From Parvularcula sp. IMCC14364 (lineage in GTDB: Bacteria > Pseudomonadota > Alphaproteobacteria > Caulobacterales > Parvularculaceae): 64,000 bases of DNA. A program made the translations under genes and the position numbers. Positions within the stretch are counted from its first letter, which is position 1, and each line of letters starts with the position of its first letter. The stretch spans positions 2,802,001 through 2,866,000 of the forward strand of contig NZ_CP132334.1 of assembly GCF_030758415.1 (NCBI RefSeq), written 5' to 3'. This document shows positions 32,201-39,780 of the stretch, one piece after another. The notes below the pieces were generated by a model. It was not told the origin of the DNA and searched no databases. It worked only from the letters and a program-made list of their open reading frames with translations.

Positions 32201-32873
32201 CGAAGAACATATGCGCCGATTCCTGAAATGGGAGCTGGATTCCTATCTGCGCAACCGTGGTGTAGAAGCACGCGCCGAACTGCCGCTCTATCGTGTCGAA
32301 AATCAGGGCTATATCCATTACCGCAAGGGCTCGCTGGTGATGTATGCTCTGAAAGACTATATCGGCGAAGACGTGGTCAATCGTTCTCTCGCCCGGATGC
32401 TTGAGGAATGGGCCTACAAATCCGATCCCTACCCCCGATCTGTCGATTATCTGAAAATCCTGCGCGAGGAAGCAGGGCCTGAGCATGAACAGCTCATCAC
32501 AGACCTTTTTGAGAAAATCATGCTATGGGACATGCGCGTTGATGCAGCCAGTGCAACGCAAAAAGCTGATGGCAACTGGGACGTGATACTGACAATCGAA
32601 GCGCGCAAACTTGAAGCCGATGATCAGGGTCAGGAAGAAGAAGTCCCGCTCGACATGATGATTGATGTTGGCTTGTTCTCAGAAAACCTGCGTGACGTCT
32701 ATGACGGCACAGATCACATTCTGACCTTCGAGAAACAGCGTATCGTCTCAGGCACCAACGAGTTCAGGTTTACCGTATCGGAAAGGCCGCTTTATGCTGG
32801 TGTTGACCCTTACAACAAGCTGGTGGAACGGAACTCCGATGACAATCTGCGTCGGGTCGATGTCACTGAGTAG
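29289..32873 (+). CDS. ABC-2 permease fused to M1-family aminopeptidase
   Basis: 1194 residues. The N-terminal approximately 560 residues contain about 12 hydrophobic helices in two ABC-2-like sets. A periplasmic-facing half follows with an M1 metallopeptidase core: zinc motif HEMAHQWWGHQ at residues 931-935 and the third ligand Glu in LIETFAQYSALM at 955. By my count 19 residues separate HEXXH from that Glu, against 18 in classical M1 enzymes. The GAMEN-type exopeptidase motif is not obvious. I use the ATG at 29289 (GGGGGGC before it), not one 12 codons upstream. Such fusions are known but uncharacterised; coupling peptide cleavage to transport is inference. Confidence 0.88.
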   Translation: MFGSILRFELGYQMRGPVFIAIFLIFGLLTFGGVTLDNVSVGGTGAVNVNSPYAASLNMLIWSLFGMIIPTAFLSSGILRDKGFVTEEMFGATPVNRRTFMLARFVGGYIVTMLAFAAVPVFFLLGSVMPWLDPETVGPFNPGQVFYIFLLFGVPNMLIVGMILFSVANFTRSTIATYVALVGVLIVYFVGNALVNDPELVRITALLDPLGLQAFGEVTRYWTAFERNTQVPALEGIMLENRLLWITVGIALLLLNVFAFPNGFSGSLIKRKGKPGSAEELFVPTAVHLPTLTPAFSAGTSRYQFWRRTRFETMGVVRNIAFWVLLALGIFNSLGGLMNLSAIYGTPSYPITRVMVDVLLGAFSIVPLIIAIYYAAELVWRERSVKFSEIIDATPAPNWVFVLSKFLAMVLVLAALVITSMLTAILVQLSMGYDNLEIGQYALRLGVDFMAGFTILAVIAIFAQVFFNNRWAGMIAMLVYLIGTLVLFNLGFEDNLYIPGAIPGGPYSDMNAYGHYLGITAWWTLYWGFFSVFLIVLTYMLWSRGALETIGKRVAGLPGQFRGGAAIFGGLALVGFVATGAWIYNNTHIRNAYVTSEMGRDRAEAYERAWGSVDTSAQPKITDVDVALDIFPYQRGYDVRMEYVLENKTDAPINEIHIDYAWGARVISQEMQGARLTTDDRGMNHYVFTTDRPMQLGEQLTFMAEIQNRNPGFRNAGNQTTTNYNGTFIPSGESLPGIGINPGKFLGNRQQRRQRGLPDQDRIPKLEDESQWSTNALRGDSDWVSFAATVSTVPDQIAMAPGYLEREWTENGRRYFRYVMDAPIQNFYSFLSARYEVAEDSWRDVDLQVLYHPEHGYNVERMMESMKDSFDYFTDAFSDYQYKQMRILEFPAYATFAQSFPNTVPYSESIGFIADLRDPRNIDYVYYVTSHEMAHQWWGHQLSGANVQGITMLIETFAQYSALMVMEKAYGEEHMRRFLKWELDSYLRNRGVEARAELPLYRVENQGYIHYRKGSLVMYALKDYIGEDVVNRSLARMLEEWAYKSDPYPRSVDYLKILREEAGPEHEQLITDLFEKIMLWDMRVDAASATQKADGNWDVILTIEARKLEADDQGQEEEVPLDMMIDVGLFSENLRDVYDGTDHILTFEKQRIVSGTNEFRFTVSERPLYAGVDPYNKLVERNSDDNLRRVDVTE

Positions 32874-32904
32874 AGTCTGGCTCTACTCAGGTTACAGGCC
32901 GACC

Positions 32905-33570
32905 TTACGGCGCGTGGTAAAGGGCAAGCAGGCCGATTGTGTTATTAAACCCATGTGCCAGCGCAGCCGGCCAGATCGCGCCGCGTGGCGCAAGCACCAA
33001 TGCACCGAAGACCAAACCACTGATGGTTGAACTCGCAACACCTGCGGGGCCCTGATAGATGTGCACGAATCCGAACACGACTGCCTGCAGGACAAGCGCC
33101 AGCAGCATCGCCACGCGCCCTTTCCCAAGCGACGCCGCTATGCCCCGCATAAGCACCACACGAAAGGTAATTTCTTCCCCAAAAGCTGCGACAGTCCAGC
33201 TTAGCAACAATACAGACAGCAATACCCCGAGGTCTCCACTCACAGTATCAAAGCGGCCCAGATCACGCCCTGCGCCAAAAAGCTCCCCCCATACAGGCCC
33301 CAGCCATGCGCCGCTGGCCTGTAATATGAGGACGCCAAGTACCGCCAATCCAATATCACGCAGTTCAGGTGGGCGAAAAAACCCGACCCGCTGCATGGAA
33401 ACACCTGGCCGACCCAACGCAACGGCAAAGAAAATGGTGCCGGCGATGTAGAGGAAAGTGGCATACTCTGCATAAGCACTCAGAATTGAAGGTGCGTATG
33501 CAGATAACCGCAGGAGCCCTACCATCACGAGTAACAGCGCAAAAGTCAGCGTTAAAATACGTATGCTCAT
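32905..33570 (-). CDS. CPBP-family intramembrane metalloprotease
   Basis: 221 residues with about six to seven membrane helices. The CPBP (Abi/CaaX-protease, PF02517) motifs are present in order: EEITFRVVLMRG (motif 1, EExxxR) near residue 132, FGFVHIYQG (motif 2, FxxxH) near 167, and HGFNN near 210. Its ATG overlaps the MarR-regulator stop by four bases (ATGA), so it is translated from the same message and probably controlled by it. Family roles range from prenyl-protein processing to bacteriocin immunity. Confidence 0.88.
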   Translation of the reverse strand: MSIRILTLTFALLLVMVGLLRLSAYAPSILSAYAEYATFLYIAGTIFFAVALGRPGVSMQRVGFFRPPELRDIGLAVLGVLILQASGAWLGPVWGELFGAGRDLGRFDTVSGDLGVLLSVLLLSWTVAAFGEEITFRVVLMRGIAASLGKGRVAMLLALVLQAVVFGFVHIYQGPAGVASSTISGLVFGALVLAPRGAIWPAALAHGFNNTIGLLALYHAP

Positions 33571-34058
33571 GGCTTGTTCTGCTTCTCACCTTTCAGGTGA
33601 CGTTGTTGCCCATCAAAAACGCCATGTGCTTTCAGCAAACTTGTGAGGTTATTTTTCAGAGAAATAATCTCCTCATCGTCCAGCTTATCATATAGAGACT
33701 TCTCTACGTAGACAGACAGTATTTCTCTGGACTGTTCGAATGTTTTCCTGCCCGCTGGCGTCAGCACCGCACTTAATGAACGCCTGTTGCCGGGCACTTC
33801 CTGGCGTCTGACCAGACCTCTTTTCTCCAGTCTGTCGAGCATTCGCGTGATGCCAGCTTTGGAAAAATAGATCCGGTCGCCAAGCTCAGACAACATCAAC
33901 ACTCCGTCATTGACACTCAGTTGCTTGAGCAAATCCTGCTCGGAGAGACTGATACCGAGTTCCTCTCTGAAGGCTCTCTCAAGCCCCTGACGCAGATAGG
34001 TCCCGGCATGGATAAGGTTGACCCACGCTTGCATCCAGTCGCTTTTTTCAATTCCCAT
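33567..34058 (-). CDS. MarR-family transcriptional regulator
   Basis: 163 residues. Winged helix-turn-helix: LSEQDLLKQLSVNDGVLMLSELGDRIYFSKAGITRMLDRLEKRGLVRRQEVPGNRRS spans about residues 36-93, with the wing DRR-like GNRRSLSAVLT. Long helices flank it and should form the dimer interface. The downstream CPBP gene overlaps it by four bases. A dyad close to its own start (see the promoter entry) suggests self-control. The ligand is unknown. Confidence 0.9.
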   Translation of the reverse strand: MGIEKSDWMQAWVNLIHAGTYLRQGLERAFREELGISLSEQDLLKQLSVNDGVLMLSELGDRIYFSKAGITRMLDRLEKRGLVRRQEVPGNRRSLSAVLTPAGRKTFEQSREILSVYVEKSLYDKLDDEEIISLKNNLTSLLKAHGVFDGQQRHLKGEKQNKP

Positions 34059-34093
34059 ATATTTTGTTTACCTAGCAACTGTTTCTTTGTCAA
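34059..34093 (-). promoter_or_regulatory. Candidate promoter/operator of the MarR-CPBP operon
   Basis: Read on the minus strand, TTGACA (34093-34088) is followed after exactly 17 bases by TAAACA (34070-34065). The second hexamer ends only 6 bases before the regulator's ATG at 34058, so the transcript would be almost or fully leaderless, and indeed no ribosome-binding site precedes that ATG. A TTG-N9-CAA dyad, TTGCTAGGTAAACAA, overlaps the -10 box, a place where MarR dimers often bind. All inferred from sequence. Confidence 0.35.
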
Positions 34094-34167
34094 CAATAAG
34101 CCTTGCCTCTCTGTAACTACGCGGCTTCACCCCCCTCAGCTAAACTGATGAGGAAATGAGGGAAAAA

Positions 34168-35073
34168 ATGAAAAAATATCTCGCCTCCATAACGCTGGCT
34201 GCCTGCACATTTTCACCCGCAATGGCCACAGAAGCGCCTGCCTGCTCTCCTCTGGGGATGGATAAAACATCCGTGATGGCATTGCGTGAAGCCGAATTCA
34301 CCCTTGAGAATGAAGCGAAATATCAAACTCTGGCTATGGATCTCATCGCCTGCCTTGGCCACCCGGACCCTGATCTGCGTGACAAGATCGGATATGAAGG
34401 ACTGTCAAAGCTCATGCGCGAAAAACGCATTTCAGCTGCGCAGATTGTTGATGTCGGCAAGACACTGATCGAGAAGATAAATGAGCCGGATACAGACGGA
34501 TTTTTACGACCATTCGCCGCACTGGTATTATCTGAAGTGGCTCGTGCAGACCGAATAGACGATATCCTGACAGCGGGTCAGCGCCAGGTTCTGATTGATG
34601 AGGCCACTGCCTATATCAGTGACATCACAGACTATCGCGGGTTTGATGAAGACGAAGGCTGGCGACATGGTGTCGCCCACGGCGCAGACCTGTTGATGCA
34701 ACTGACCCTCAATGACGCGCTGGACCGGAAACAGATTCTGCAGATACGCGATACTATCGGTGCCCAGATTATGGCTTCAAACGAGCATTTTTACCTATAC
34801 GGGGAGCCGGAACGACTGGCGCGGCCAATCCTTTTTGCCGCACGCCGCGGACTGATCACCGAAACAGAATGGACGGCATGGTTTGAAACTATTACAGCAC
34901 CTGCGCCGTTCGACAGTTGGGGGGATGTCTTCTTTTCTCAGGAGGGTCTTGCCAAGAGACATAACCTACGCGGCTTTGCCATGGCAATCTATGTGAATGC
35001 GGATGTAAGCAGCAATGAAAATTATAAAGTGCTTTTGTCGGGTGCCTTGGCAACGCTTGGCCAAACCAATTGA
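34168..35073 (+). CDS. DUF2785-containing exported protein
   Basis: 301 residues from the ATG at 34168 (GAGGG just upstream; an ATG at 34156 is four codons earlier). N-terminal signal peptide ending near SPAMA|TEA. The YRGFDEDEGWRHGVAHGADLLMQLTLND segment near residue 155 is the DUF2785 signature, followed by FYLYGEPERLARPILFAARRGLI. All-helical repeat-like character. Function unknown. It is convergent with a thioesterase gene, the two stop codons being adjacent at 35073/35074. Confidence 0.82.
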   Translation: MKKYLASITLAACTFSPAMATEAPACSPLGMDKTSVMALREAEFTLENEAKYQTLAMDLIACLGHPDPDLRDKIGYEGLSKLMREKRISAAQIVDVGKTLIEKINEPDTDGFLRPFAALVLSEVARADRIDDILTAGQRQVLIDEATAYISDITDYRGFDEDEGWRHGVAHGADLLMQLTLNDALDRKQILQIRDTIGAQIMASNEHFYLYGEPERLARPILFAARRGLITETEWTAWFETITAPAPFDSWGDVFFSQEGLAKRHNLRGFAMAIYVNADVSSNENYKVLLSGALATLGQTN

Positions 35074-35490
35074 CTACCCCAGCAACTTAACCATCTGGGT
35101 CTGAGTGACAATAGCAGCGAGCTTACCGTTTTCACGCGTAACCCGGGTCTGCCATACTTGGGTCGAGCGCCCAATATGTAAAGGCGTAGCGTCAGCATAA
35201 GCGATTTCACCGGCAGGCACACTTCCCATTAAATTCGTTTTACTTTCGATCGTGGTTGTCGTGGCACCACTTGGCAGATTCAGGATCGTGCCCATTGCGC
35301 CCAGGTTATCCGCAAGCGCCATAATCGCACCACCATGAAGAATCGGCGTTGCGGTCGTCAGCTCGTCAGAGACGAACAATTCTGCCACTACCCTTTCCCT
35401 GGTTGCGTTGGTCACTTTCATTCCAAGCAATTTCGCGAAAGGCGGCGCCATCTGGTTAAAAGCATCTTTCATGTCGTCACTCATATTCAA
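35074..35490 (-). CDS. PaaI-like hotdog thioesterase
   Basis: 138 residues with the hotdog fold typical of PaaI-type acyl-CoA thioesterases: LHGGAIMALADNLGAMGTILNLPSG (central helix with the HGG motif) near residue 50, followed by TTTIESKTNLMGSVPAGE and the last beta strands. Hydrolyses acyl- or aryl-CoA thioesters in the cytoplasm; the true substrate is unknown. Followed upstream by a second hotdog gene after 31 bases, which points to an operon. Confidence 0.85.
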   Translation of the reverse strand: MNMSDDMKDAFNQMAPPFAKLLGMKVTNATRERVVAELFVSDELTTATPILHGGAIMALADNLGAMGTILNLPSGATTTTIESKTNLMGSVPAGEIAYADATPLHIGRSTQVWQTRVTRENGKLAAIVTQTQMVKLLG

Positions 35491-35521
35491 CTCTTCATGT
35501 TGGTATTCAGATCATGGCATT

Positions 35522-36004
35522 TTACTGCTTCAGGAACTGATCCGCACCCAATTCTTCCATCTTGCGGATGGCCTTTGCGGCAGCCGCTTTTGCCACCAAG
35601 CGCCCTTCCTCGTCTATCCAGTCCGCCTCAACAAACCCGGTCGTGCGCCCACGACTGATGAGCCGCCCTTCGATGCGGATCAATCCGCGCTTCATGGGGC
35701 GAAACATCCGTGTTGTTAGTTCTGTTGTTGTGAACCATTCCCCATCTTCCAGGGCACTTGCCATGGTCATGGATACAATATGGTCAGAGAAGCCTGCGAT
35801 CCAGCCACCAAAAACACGCGCGCCTTCAATATCGCGTTGCCCCTCATTGGGCCATTCATACAGTGTACGTCCGTAACTTACTTCCTTGAGCCACAAATCC
35901 GGTCGAATACCGAGATTTTTCAACCGCGGTGGCATCTCCCACTGGCCGTTGCGCAAAGCGGTGAAGAATTTTTCCTGTTGTTGGGATAAAGCTGTTCTGG
36001 TCAT
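35522..36004 (-). CDS. Hotdog-fold thioesterase-like protein
   Basis: 160 residues. The core ARVFGGWIAGFSDHIVSMTMASAL near residue 73 looks like the hotdog central helix and GG turn, followed by ELTTRMFRPMKRGLIRIEGRLISRGRTTGFVEADWIDEEGRLVAKAAAAKAI, the usual sequence of PaaI/YdiI-type hotdog strands. It precedes the other thioesterase gene on the same strand; both could work on related acyl-CoA compounds. An MFS gene lies 51 bases upstream on the same strand. Confidence 0.8.
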   Translation of the reverse strand: MTRTALSQQQEKFFTALRNGQWEMPPRLKNLGIRPDLWLKEVSYGRTLYEWPNEGQRDIEGARVFGGWIAGFSDHIVSMTMASALEDGEWFTTTELTTRMFRPMKRGLIRIEGRLISRGRTTGFVEADWIDEEGRLVAKAAAAKAIRKMEELGADQFLKQ

Positions 36005-36055
36005 TCCTCATTCCTGTTGTGAGCCAATTTCTCCCGATACATGCGGGCAAGTTTT

Positions 36056-37213
36056 TTAGGTACGATCAGCGTCATTCGATAATGTCAGCGCCAGACAAAG
36101 GGCCGAAAACGCAACCAGCGCACCAGCATATCCTACTGCTGGCAGACTCGAGAAGGCGATGACGCTACCGCCAAGGGCTGCTCCCAGTCCCTGGCCGAGG
36201 AAAATCATTGAACCATTTAGCGCAAAGGCGACAGTTGCCGCCGGGCCGGCCGCCGCGGCAAGGCGAACCTGCGTGATTGGCGCCATGGCAAACAGCGCCC
36301 CGGCGCTGAACACGGTAACCAGTGCGAAAAGCGGGATGTCGATGACACCCAAATCTGCCCTCATCCCCATGACATAAATCATCTGTGTCGCGATTATAAC
36401 AGCTGCAAGAACGGCGATGGTCTTCCGGGCTGCCATCCCGGCAAGCCGCGCGCCCAAGGCAAGGCCAGCGATACTACCGAGCCCAACAAACACCTGCATT
36501 GCCGCAATCGCCCCACCTGTCAGCCCTGTACTCAGGGTCACAACCGGCCCAACAAAGGCAACAGTTGTAAAAGTCGCAATAAAAGCAAGAAGGGTCAGAA
36601 GCATCAGTTTCGAATTGGCACCAGAGAGTGCCATCCTGAAAGCACCCGCAGGCGGCGGCGGCGGTAACGGCACCCTCGGGGCAAAAGCCGCTATAGCTGC
36701 CAGAACAATCGCCGATATGCAGGCCGCAAACCAAAATGAACCACGCCAGCCAAACAGATCACCAATCACACTGCCCAGTGGTACGCCTAAAAGGAACGCC
36801 ATCGTGTTGCCCGCAAAAATAATCGCAAGAGCGCTCGCCCGTTTTTCTGGCGCGACGAGCCCGACGGCAATCATCGACGCCAACGGCACCGTTAACGCCC
36901 CCAGAAAGCCGGCAGCAATGCGAGCGGCAACAAGAAAGGAAAACCCGGGCGCCAGCGCCGAAGCGATATTTGTCAACAAGACAATGCCCATGACCGTCAC
37001 CAGCAACAGGCGCCGATCATATTGACCTGTCATTCTTGCCAGCATCGGCCCACCGATGGCACAGGCCACGGCAAAAGCGGTCTGCAACTGCCCGGCAGCA
37101 GCGATACTGACATCCAAGTCTGACGCCATCGGCTCCAACAGACCAGTAAAAACATATGCGCTGGTCCCAAAAGCGAAAGGTGCCAGCGGCAGGATATAAA
37201 GACGTGGGTTCAC
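36056..37213 (-). CDS. MFS transporter
   Basis: 385 residues with 12 predicted hydrophobic segments and a short central loop (APRVPLPPPPPAGAF) near residue 180. MARMTGQYDRRLLL after the second helix matches the MFS A-motif position, G-x3-D-R-x-G-R-R, here RMTGQYDRRLLL. The general layout fits the AraJ/arabinose-efflux-like DHA1 group, i.e. drug or sugar export. Same strand as two thioesterase genes downstream. No substrate can be assigned. Confidence 0.87.
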   Translation of the reverse strand: MNPRLYILPLAPFAFGTSAYVFTGLLEPMASDLDVSIAAAGQLQTAFAVACAIGGPMLARMTGQYDRRLLLVTVMGIVLLTNIASALAPGFSFLVAARIAAGFLGALTVPLASMIAVGLVAPEKRASALAIIFAGNTMAFLLGVPLGSVIGDLFGWRGSFWFAACISAIVLAAIAAFAPRVPLPPPPPAGAFRMALSGANSKLMLLTLLAFIATFTTVAFVGPVVTLSTGLTGGAIAAMQVFVGLGSIAGLALGARLAGMAARKTIAVLAAVIIATQMIYVMGMRADLGVIDIPLFALVTVFSAGALFAMAPITQVRLAAAAGPAATVAFALNGSMIFLGQGLGAALGGSVIAFSSLPAVGYAGALVAFSALCLALTLSNDADRT

Positions 37214-37355
37214 TCAGACATACCTTGTTTGATTATCAGACTGGGCTGTGCCCGGCGCAATGTCATGCACAAATCGCAGTCCGGAGAAACCGAAAGCGGG
37301 ATAGCCGAGGGCAGGACAACCGCCTATACTCATACCCAACCAAAGGAGATTGACC

Positions 37356-37898
37356 ATGCTGAGAAAATGGATCGCTATCATGATGGCCTGCGTGATCCCG
37401 GTGACAGTCGGTCCTGTTTCAGCTGAAAGCGAAAGCAACGCCTATGGCTTTTCCTTTGTCAGTCTGTATGGGGAAGATATGCCCCTGGCTCAATACGAAG
37501 GCAAAGTATTGCTGCTTGTCAACACCGCCTCACGTTGCGGCTTCACGCATCAGTATGACGCGCTGCAAACACTTTGGGAAACATATCAAGATGATGGATT
37601 GGTCGTCATCGGCATACCCTCGAATGATTTCGGCGGGCAGGAACCAGGCTCAGAACAGGAAATCAAAAAATTCTGTGAAGCAAACTTCGGCATCAATTTC
37701 CCAATGACCGAGAAGACCGTCGTCACTGGCAGCAACGCACACCCGTTCTATCAATGGATCAGCTCACAAAAGGGTGCCCCGCGCTGGAACTTCCACAAAT
37801 ATCTGATCGGGCGTGATGGTCATCCGGTAGAGGCTTTCACTTCTTCAGTCGAACCCATGTCAGAAACGCTGACCGGCGCCATTGAAGCCCTGCTATGA
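37356..37898 (+). CDS. Glutathione peroxidase, exported
   Basis: 180 residues. It starts at the ATG at 37356 (AGGAG 8 bases before it), not the TTG six bases upstream. Residues 1-24 form a signal peptide (ending VSA|ES), so this peroxidase should act in the periplasm. The active-site segment LLVNTASRCGFTHQYDALQTL has Cys in place of selenocysteine; the catalytic Gln lies in GGQEPG and Trp in PRWNFHKYL. Most bacterial homologues are cytoplasmic, which makes the signal peptide notable. The reductant is likely thioredoxin-like rather than glutathione. Confidence 0.93.
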   Translation: MLRKWIAIMMACVIPVTVGPVSAESESNAYGFSFVSLYGEDMPLAQYEGKVLLLVNTASRCGFTHQYDALQTLWETYQDDGLVVIGIPSNDFGGQEPGSEQEIKKFCEANFGINFPMTEKTVVTGSNAHPFYQWISSQKGAPRWNFHKYLIGRDGHPVEAFTSSVEPMSETLTGAIEALL

Positions 37899-37926
37899 GT
37901 TTCATCAGCTTCACAATGGAATTATA

Positions 37927-39642
37927 CTAATCCAGACGCTGATAGAATGGCTGTTGTCCAGCCGCCGCCGCATCCCGGCTGGGTGCTGGCTGACCGAAAC
38001 GATCCCGGTAAATCCACATATTGGTCATGACATGCTCGACGAAGTCACGCGCTTCAGGGTTGGGGATTGATTCAAGCAGCAGGAGTTGATCCGTAATACC
38101 GGAAGACGCTTTGAACCGACGCAGATTTCCCGGGCCCCAGTTATAGGAAAGTGCCATATCGAAAAGATCCCCGTCCGTGTACCGCGTCAGCAAGCTCTCC
38201 ACATAGGATTGACCCAGCTGCATATTATAGCCGGGATCTGCCAGGCGGCTGCGCCCTGATCGATATTGCAACGATTGATCACCGGAAACATAGCTTGCTG
38301 TACGTGGCATCAACTGCATCAGACCAACGGCCCCAACGCGACTGCGCGCATCTGTCATGAATTTGCTTTCCTGGCGGATCAAACCAAACAGCAAAGCCCG
38401 GTCAATGGTAAAACCGCCATTGGGGACAAAATCAGGTACTGGATAAAGCCCTGGTTGTAGTTGGAAATTTTCAGGCCGTTCAGCATCCGAAGCCAATGCC
38501 ATTGTAACTTGTGCCGCCCATAAGTTCAAATCGAATGCGACAGCCATCAGCGCGACATCATCCGTATCACTCAACTCACCATGGGCCCAGCGCAACTCCT
38601 CCTGCGCCTTGCTGTATTGCCCGGCCTGCGCTAGCGCAGCAGCCCGTCTTACACGATCATTTCGCCGCGAGAGGTCTGCCCAGTCAGACGGTGTCAATGC
38701 TGGTGAGGCCCAGTTGATACTGGCCTTCCGGCCGAGTTGAGCCAGGGCAAGCTGTCCATAGAATGTGTACGGATATTGTGCTGCGATCTCCAAATTCGGT
38801 ATAACGCTATCAACCTGCCCTGTTTTCAACGCCCCGCGCGCTGCCCAAAAACCTGCAGCAGAGCGCAGTTCCGGCTCCTGATATGGTACGGATGCCATGC
38901 GCGCGAAAAAGTCTGCAGCAACGGCATGATCGCCATCACGCCAATGGGTAAGGCCTGCAATCCAGTAGGCTAGAACAGCGACATCGCCATTGCGCTGTGC
39001 AACATCGGTGGCAATCTGTTTCGCCTTGCCGGTTTTTTCATTGTAGAAATAGGATGCTGCAATCCATGAGCGGATACGATCATATTGTGCTGTGGAAAGC
39101 TGGCTCCTGTATCTGCCCGCATTGATATAATTCAGCGCTTGTGTTGGCCTGTCATCCTTGTTCAGGAAGCGGATATAATTTTCTATCCGCCTGACCTCCG
39201 CCAGATTTGCTGCTGTCGCATAATCCTGCTTCACTGTCGGGTGGAGCCAGCGCTCTTCATCATCCTGCGTGCGCCAGCGGCGCGGTGTCGGGCGCAAAGG
39301 ACGCGCTGCGCCGGACGGGCGACGTTTTGTCGCCAGCGTGTAAATCGCGTCAGCCCCCGGGTGGTCAGCATAAGCATCAAGCCAGCGCTTGAGCTCTGCA
39401 AAGGAAGAACGATAGGCCGTGGGATGCATATAGCGTTGATAGAGTACATGCCCCATCAAGCTCTTGTCAGAGAGCTGCCCGATCAACCGATCCGCTTCCA
39501 GCCACTGCCCGGTTTCCTGCACCTCAAAGATACGGGAATAGGCTTGTGCGTCAGCGTCGCTCAGCGGTCGGGCAACCTGCGCTGCAGCAACATGACAAAA
39601 TGCCATCAGTGCACTGGCCATAATCACGCAAAAACGGATCAT
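37927..39642 (-). CDS. Soluble lytic murein transglycosylase
   Basis: 571 residues. I start at the ATG at 39642 (GGGAGA just upstream), which gives a signal peptide MIRFCVIMASALMAF with cleavage near AAA|QV; a longer frame reaching 39729 lacks one. The middle is an alpha-superhelical Slt70-like ring of tandem helices. The C-terminal Slt domain has the catalytic Glu in RQESKFMTDARSRVGAVGLMQLMPRTA near residue 437 and LGQSYVESLL. Cleaves the MurNAc-GlcNAc bond of peptidoglycan with formation of anhydro-MurNAc. Confidence 0.93.
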   Translation of the reverse strand: MIRFCVIMASALMAFCHVAAAQVARPLSDADAQAYSRIFEVQETGQWLEADRLIGQLSDKSLMGHVLYQRYMHPTAYRSSFAELKRWLDAYADHPGADAIYTLATKRRPSGAARPLRPTPRRWRTQDDEERWLHPTVKQDYATAANLAEVRRIENYIRFLNKDDRPTQALNYINAGRYRSQLSTAQYDRIRSWIAASYFYNEKTGKAKQIATDVAQRNGDVAVLAYWIAGLTHWRDGDHAVAADFFARMASVPYQEPELRSAAGFWAARGALKTGQVDSVIPNLEIAAQYPYTFYGQLALAQLGRKASINWASPALTPSDWADLSRRNDRVRRAAALAQAGQYSKAQEELRWAHGELSDTDDVALMAVAFDLNLWAAQVTMALASDAERPENFQLQPGLYPVPDFVPNGGFTIDRALLFGLIRQESKFMTDARSRVGAVGLMQLMPRTASYVSGDQSLQYRSGRSRLADPGYNMQLGQSYVESLLTRYTDGDLFDMALSYNWGPGNLRRFKASSGITDQLLLLESIPNPEARDFVEHVMTNMWIYRDRFGQPAPSRDAAAAGQQPFYQRLD

Positions 39643-39780
39643 TAAACTCTCCCTGTTGAATTTTTCCATTTTACGACAGTTTGCCCCGTTGGCTAGGGTC
39701 AGGCCCCGGGTTTGACGCCAGGCTGTCATTATTCGCGTCCATAACTATATCATCCTTGAAGCAGAGCAGGATATTTCCCC

